The position numbers were made by a program, and so were the translations under genes. This document shows positions 59,601-64,000 of a DNA stretch of 64,000 nt, piece by piece. Location of the stretch: the NCBI GenBank assembly GCA_964035575.1, contig OZ037921.1, positions 1,074,501 to 1,138,500 on the forward strand, written 5' to 3'. The DNA is from Rhynchopus sp. YZ270_cl-10. Lineage: Eukaryota; Euglenozoa; Diplonemea; Diplonemida; Diplonemidae. The notes under the pieces were generated by a model. That model was not told the DNA's origin and searched no databases. It saw only the letters and a list, made by a program, of their open reading frames with translations. Numbering within the stretch: the stretch's first letter is position 1; each line of letters opens with the position of its first letter.

Positions 59601-60989
59601 GCTGCGGGGGTCTATCTGTGTGTGGCGCTGCTGGCGGATATGCGGCGGGGGGATGTGAAGAGCCCGCACCTCGAGCGTGCTGTGCCTGCGTTGGCGGGGC
59701 GTGTCGCAAACGACCTGCTTGTGGCACGCTCGCTGCCACGTGGCACGGCCTTCCTGTTCTCCAGTGTGATGCAGATGGTGGCGTGCTGCATCGACGTCGT
59801 GCCCTCCGCCTGCGAGGCCGCCGCCTTCACACGCAACGCATGGGGCGCCCTCTGGCCGTCCCTCGCAGAGGTAGACGCAAACCCGCTCTCCTCAGCACGC
59901 AGCGCAGGCGTCTTTGCACAGGCCTACCACACCCTCCTGCACTACTCCCTCTCGCACGCACAGCGCAGCGTCATTGCCGCACTCACAGTGACACCCCCTG
60001 AGGAGGACGGACGCAGGGGTGCTGTCACTGCAGGCGACCTGGCCCTGCTCAGCGACGCACCCACGCTCTTGATGCTGGGCGTCATGCTCTGTGCACAGTA
60101 CCCTGCGCTTGGGTGTGCTCCACGTCTGGATGACGACGGTGCACACCGGCAGGTGTTGAAGCTTGTATCGGTGCTTGGAGGCGGGGCTGTGCGCAAGCAG
60201 ACGGAGCCGCTTGTTGCTGCGGTGGGCTTTATTGTGAAGCGTGGTCTGCACTGGCAGCAGGGCCTGCCGCTGTGTCTGCAGGAGCTGCTCCTCTCGCAGC
60301 GTGCACACCGTGCACTGCTGCCCGGGATGCTGCCTGCGGTGCTGACGGGCTTCATCAGCGAGCAGGCCGGCACCGCCTCGGCAGAGAACTCCTGGGCGTG
60401 GGTGCAGGCGCTCCTGGACGGCTGCTCACGCAGGCAGAACGACGTCTACATCTGGACCATCAGCGTCGTCCTCCTCTCTGTGTGCATTGCGTCGGGCGAC
60501 GCCTTCGCAGAGCTGCTCCTCAAGGAGGCTGAGGGAAGTATGTTGTGGCCATGCTGCGTTTCTTTTACTGTATTCTTTTTAGGTGCAGGCGTGATGCCCC
60601 CCTGGGGTGGTTTATCAACGGGGAGAGTTTTTTTCCACCAGCTCTCCCCTTTTTTGCCAGCTATTCTGCTAACCTATGCATAAAAAAATTGTACTCAACA
60701 CCACCCTACAGGCTACCCGTGTCACCGTGCAGAAGGTGTGCCTATCCCCAAGGCGTTGGAGTCGCTTGTCGCACACTCATGCCGTCTCTTCCGCAAGAGC
60801 GGCCGCGCCCTGAGTGGCGATAACTGGGATGGTCTTGTCAGGTATGTGTCCTTTCCTGATCGCGTTTGTTTGACGTGCTTGCCCCGCAACGTATATTCTG
60901 CACACAGCTCTCTTCTGGAGAACACGCCCCCAGCCTGGGTGGATGTCCTGAAACGCAGCCTTAGCGAAGACATACAGCTGAGTTCTTGA
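53658..60989 (+). CDS. 2,363-residue HEAT-like protein, possible huntingtin homologue
   Basis: Three exons, 53658-60537, 60712-60841 and 60908-60989, are joined by GT-AG introns of 174 and 66 bp. Both junctions restore a serine codon, giving a C-terminus that ends SEDIQLSS. The whole protein is an Ala/Leu/Val-rich helical solenoid. Around residues 908-952 the stretch FLNPILESVQLYF, VVRLLYSLHCRGVDFSMLDP resembles in order and spacing the human huntingtin segment around VLDLLAQLVQLRVNYCLLD. The preceding block near 818 (LLTSLVEEAADQQLVCALTS) also fits. This similarity is from memory and modest, and other HEAT scaffolds are possible. Huntingtin is a scaffold in vesicle transport and autophagy. 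The frame is open upstream of ATG 53658, but the acceptor at 53648 fixes the start. Confidence 0.7.
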
Positions 60990-61531
60990 GAATGTCTGTC
61001 TCTGCCGTGCGGGCAGTGTTCTCGTTATCGAGCACTCCTTCGACACTTTGCAGGCGGTACTCGGTCATAACTACTTTGCGTGCTGGTCGTCCCTCATGCA
61101 AAGATGTGACCACCGCAGAGTTAACAACGAATGAAACCATAACGAACCCTGACCCCCCACGTCTTAACGACTTTGTCCGAAACTATCTCTGTAAAACCTC
61201 AGTGCGACTACTCCTGGTCACAGTACCTTCATTCAAGTGGCCAAGGAGGCTGCGCCGGTGCGTATATTCTACACACACAGCTCTCTTCTGGAGAACACGC
61301 CCCCAGCCTGGGTGGATGTCCTAAAGCGCAGCCTTAGCGAAGACATACAGCTGAGTTCTTGAGAATGTCTGTCTCTGCCGTGCGGGCAGTGTTCTCATTA
61401 TCGAGAAACACACCCTCGCGTACACTTGTATGTAAGAGCAAATATGTGCAGTGGTGATGTGTGCATCCCACACGGTTTCCTTTACCAGTGCATCAACCCC
61501 ACTGCACGAAAGTACCCTCACCCGTCCACAG
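60990..61531. other. 3' flank with duplicated last exon
   Basis: From about 61258 to 61405 the sequence repeats 60888-61035 almost exactly: the CACACAG acceptor, the whole 27-codon last exon, its TGA and about 45 bases beyond. The stretch between (61036-61257) has no clear gene. The right end (61436-61531) is the upstream block of Ubl-WD40 copy 7. Confidence 0.7.
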
Positions 61532-61553
61532 AACAGAGTTACCCCTCCTGAAC

Positions 61554-62645
61554 ATGGACATCACAGGACACTTCGAGTCAGCAAGCTGTGTAATCGAAGT
61601 GGACGGGAGCGACACCCTTGCACAGGTGAAGGGGAAGCTTGTTGCGGAGCTTGGCGTGCCACGTGCTCGGGGTGTTGGTGTGCGGATGAGAGGCGGTGGC
61701 GACATCGGCAACGACGACTTGCGCATCTGCGACACGGTGATGGATGAGGGCTGTGCCGTTGAGCTGTACTATGCTGGTGCCAACATCACTCCTGGGGTGA
61801 TACCACATCAGGGTGAGCGCTCCCTCACACTCTCCCCGTGTGAAAGGTACCTTGCAGTGATGTGTCATTATACAATGATGGGGCGTGGGGAGGATGTGTC
61901 CATCTTCGACACGAAAACACATGAGCGTCTGTGCCACTTCCCTGCTTGTATATTTTCGTCGCCAGCATTTTCACCGTGCAGTGAGTGGATCTCATCTGTC
62001 AACAACGACACACAACGTGCTGAAGTTCGTGACGTGAAGACAGGTGCATTGAAGCACTCCTTTGGAGAGGCAGGTGATGTGAGGAAGACCACGGCATGGT
62101 CACCCTGTGGAACAAAGCTGTTGTCGTACTGCGCGGGTATGGGTTTGCAGGTGTGGGACATTGCAACAGGCGTTGTTGTGCATGAATGGAGCCACATTGT
62201 GGAGTGCCGCTACGCCATGGTTGTGACAGGCGACAGGGTGGTTGGGACTGACGGCAAATGTATAACCATCTGGGACTACACGACAGGGGTGAGGGTGCTT
62301 GTTCTTAGATTACGTGCTGTTGCTCATGTGGCACTGACACCAAACCAGCGTTTCATTGCAGCGTGTGGCTTCCGATGTGTGCGTGTCTGGAATATTGAAA
62401 CAGGTGAATGTGTATTTGAAGCTTCAACACAAAACTACTGCTATGACGTTGCTGTGTCGAACGACCTTGTTGCTGCCTACTTGGACACATTATGCGTGTG
62501 GTCCATTTCAACAGGGGAGCAACTGTTCAGTCGTGACTTACGGAGGAACGATTATCGCGGTGTTGAAATCAGCAGCTGTGGTGGTGTGGTGATGTACGCA
62601 GGGAGTGACGGTGTTGAGATTGTTGACATCTCACACCTGTCTTGA
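61554..62645 (+). CDS. Ubiquitin-like/WD40 propeller protein, family copy 7 (detached)
   Basis: The 363-residue protein lies 30 kb from the main array, yet its Ubl block is virtually identical to the others at the DNA level. Blade 1 has an extended loop (HYTMMGRGEDVSIFDTKTHE), and blades 4-7 are distinct (TDGKCITIWDYTTGVRVLVL). The region upstream of the leader differs from copies 1-6 but matches the scar at 25617. The acceptor CCCGTCCACAG has a weak pyrimidine tract. The frame is intact and ends in TGA. Confidence 0.85.
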   Translation: MDITGHFESASCVIEVDGSDTLAQVKGKLVAELGVPRARGVGVRMRGGGDIGNDDLRICDTVMDEGCAVELYYAGANITPGVIPHQGERSLTLSPCERYLAVMCHYTMMGRGEDVSIFDTKTHERLCHFPACIFSSPAFSPCSEWISSVNNDTQRAEVRDVKTGALKHSFGEAGDVRKTTAWSPCGTKLLSYCAGMGLQVWDIATGVVVHEWSHIVECRYAMVVTGDRVVGTDGKCITIWDYTTGVRVLVLRLRAVAHVALTPNQRFIAACGFRCVRVWNIETGECVFEASTQNYCYDVAVSNDLVAAYLDTLCVWSISTGEQLFSRDLRRNDYRGVEISSCGGVVMYAGSDGVEIVDISHLS

Positions 62646-62710
62646 ACCCATCCTCCACGACGCAAGGTGCTATGCTTCTCTTCCTGCACGTTGCAACCTA
62701 CCACCACAGA

Positions 62711-62749
62711 GTGGTGTTGAGATTGTTGACGTCTCACACCTGTCTTGAG
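62711..62749 (+). pseudogene. 3'-terminal fragment of an eighth Ubl-WD40 copy
   Basis: GTGTTGAGATTGTTGACGTC followed by TCACACCTGTCTTGAG repeats the last 12 codons and stop of the family, 70 bases after the end of copy 7. Nothing upstream belongs to a gene. It is a recombination relic. Confidence 0.65.
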
Positions 62750-63169
62750 TTACGCTTTGCATTACAGTCGAGGTCTACTTCTGTTTTTGGTAAGTATTTG
62801 CTGCCACATGACAACATCTCTGTACCAAGCAACCACTTCTTCTGGGAAGGTAAGGTCCACTTCATCTAGCCTTAGGTTGGCCGAACCCCACACCCCCCTA
62901 CCACTGCCCCATTATCTTGCACCCACAAGTATTCTCCACTGATTTTATTGTCCACATCCATGACTTCGCCAACCCACACCTCCACAGCGCCACTCGTTGC
63001 CACCTCTCATCATTTCTACACATCTGCACACAATGCCGCCGAACAGTTGCCACTGTGCGTAGCGACGACACGAGGCTGCACGAGACACGACAGCCTGGCC
63101 ATCGACGGTAGGTAAACGTAGAGCAGCGACACCGAGCCAAGGTAGCCAGGTGGGCTACAGAGCTACAGC

Positions 63170-63211
63170 ATGCCGCTGCTCCGTGGAGAGGCACTGACCT
63201 TCCTCGCAAGG
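63170..63211 (+). CDS. Possible first exon cut off by the tandem element
   Basis: ATG CCG CTG begins a 14-codon frame (MPLLRGEALTFLAR) that ends at a good donor, GGTATGTC. It is preceded by GGGCTACAGAGCTACAG, which could be an acceptor. No downstream exon is visible before the tandem repeat begins at 63371 and the window ends. The call is speculative. Confidence 0.2.
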
Positions 63212-63370
63212 GTATGTCTCTTTCTCTGTTCAATGCCTTCCCCAGCTTCGTTGAGTGTAGACATTTTGTGGTCTCTGCGCATTTCATCCAGGGTAGGGCA
63301 TATCCTTGCTTATTGGCTATGTTGTGTTCGTCTGCCCAATGTCAAATCTTTATTTGTGGCAGTGCGCCCG

Positions 63371-64000
63371 TTTTCAACTTACCTTCCTTCACCCCCCTGT
63401 AAGGGCAACCGTAGGTGAAGTTAGGTATAGTATTGAAATCGATGTGGGGGGGGAGTAAAGGGTCAATTTTACAAAACCAGATTTTGAGGAAAATTTTAGC
63501 CGAAAATGGGCCCCACGTATAAGGAACCGGGCTCATATTTCTCAAAATTTAAGTGCTCAAAAAATTGTCCAATTTTCGAGATTGACCCCACCACTGCACG
63601 GGCGGATCCCAAAAATGCAAATAAGGACCCTTTTCAACTTACCTTCCTTCACCCCCCTGTAAGGGCAACCGTAGGTGAAGTAAGGTATAGTATTGAAATC
63701 GATGTGGGGGGGGAGTAAAGGGTCAATTTTACAAAACCAGATTTTGAGGAAAATTTTAGCCGAAAATGGGCCCCACGTATAAGGAACCGGGCTCATATTT
63801 CTCAAAATTTAAGTGCTCAAAAAATTGTCCAATTTTCGAGATTGACCCCACCACTGCACGGGCGGATCCCAAAAATGCAAATAAGGACCCTTTTTAATTT
63901 GTTCTCTTGAAATGTGTAATTTCATGTTTTCGCGAAAAAAATAACAACTGATCCTACAAGGGTTGAAGGAAGGTGGTTGAAAACAACAATAACAACAAGG
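63371..64000. repeat. Second copy of the tandem 260-bp element, cut by the window end
   Basis: Units 63371-63630 and 63631-63893 plus flank match 19262-19894 with a handful of changes (for example CGGATCCC for CGGAGCCC, and AAGGAACC for AAGCAACC). Both copies hold exactly two units and the same right flank. The element was therefore copied as a whole after its internal duplication, or was homogenised. Its right end is beyond the window. Confidence 0.8.

Noticed and set aside
1-64000. CRISPR arrays, prokaryotic operons, rRNA genes, retroelement proteins
   Set aside because: I looked for regularly spaced direct repeats, Shine-Dalgarno-linked frames, rRNA-like blocks and reverse transcriptase or integrase motifs, and saw none.

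Overview
The window is nuclear DNA of a microbial eukaryote. It carries 26S proteasome ATPase and cytosolic ribosomal protein genes that are interrupted by short GT-AG introns. TAA, TAG and TGA all end genes, so the code is standard. Nothing prokaryotic is present. Every gene I can support lies on the + strand. Nearly all of them begin 4-63 bases after a polypyrimidine tract ending in AG. Conventional cis-introns are few and short. One-way gene order plus a pyrimidine-AG in front of each ATG is what polycistronic transcription with spliced-leader trans-splicing would produce. That fits Euglenozoa, and a lineage that also keeps cis-introns, such as diplonemids or euglenids, better than kinetoplastids. 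The taxonomic placement is inference, since no spliced-leader RNA gene was found here.

Layout: 1-1250 is repeat-rich with one doubtful ORF. A small FYVE-like zinc-finger gene follows (1311-1841), then a 1.19-kb foldback element (1983-3172), the proteasome ATPase RPT4 (six exons, 3914-5929) and ribosomal protein eL42/RPL44 (two exons, 7733-8285). Next come an unrecognised 911-residue protein (8931-11666), a SMYD4-like TPR/SET/MYND methyltransferase (11891-13843) and an F-box/ankyrin protein (14197-15474). The stretch 15475-21097 is gene-poor and full of hairpins and repeats. From 21.1 to 31.4 kb there is an array of six genes encoding a ubiquitin-like domain fused to a seven-bladed WD40 propeller, interrupted by a coiled-coil gene (23914-24870). 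A seventh copy lies at 61.5 kb. A giant kinesin of about 4,280 residues fills 31.7-44.6 kb. It is followed by a 5'-nucleotidase-type metallophosphoesterase (two exons, 45915-47814), a 4-kb repeat region, imidazolonepropionase (51852-53096) and a 2,363-residue HEAT-like protein that may be a huntingtin homologue (three exons, 53658-60989).

The genes do not form one pathway. The set is mostly housekeeping and signalling: protein turnover, translation, histidine breakdown, nucleotide hydrolysis, motility or transport, and lysine methylation. The accessory content is the tandem Ubl-WD40 family. Its 5' block (splice acceptor plus Ubl domain) is almost invariant, while its propeller blades vary and look mosaic.

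The non-coding DNA is unusually structured. Short hairpin-bearing repeats recur in introns and intergenic DNA. In two of the families the loop ACGAGAG is kept while the stem changes on both sides together. There are also many perfect or near-perfect foldback elements, a tandem element of about 260 bp present at 19.3 and 63.4 kb with older relatives at 50.4 kb, and frequent long homopolymer runs.
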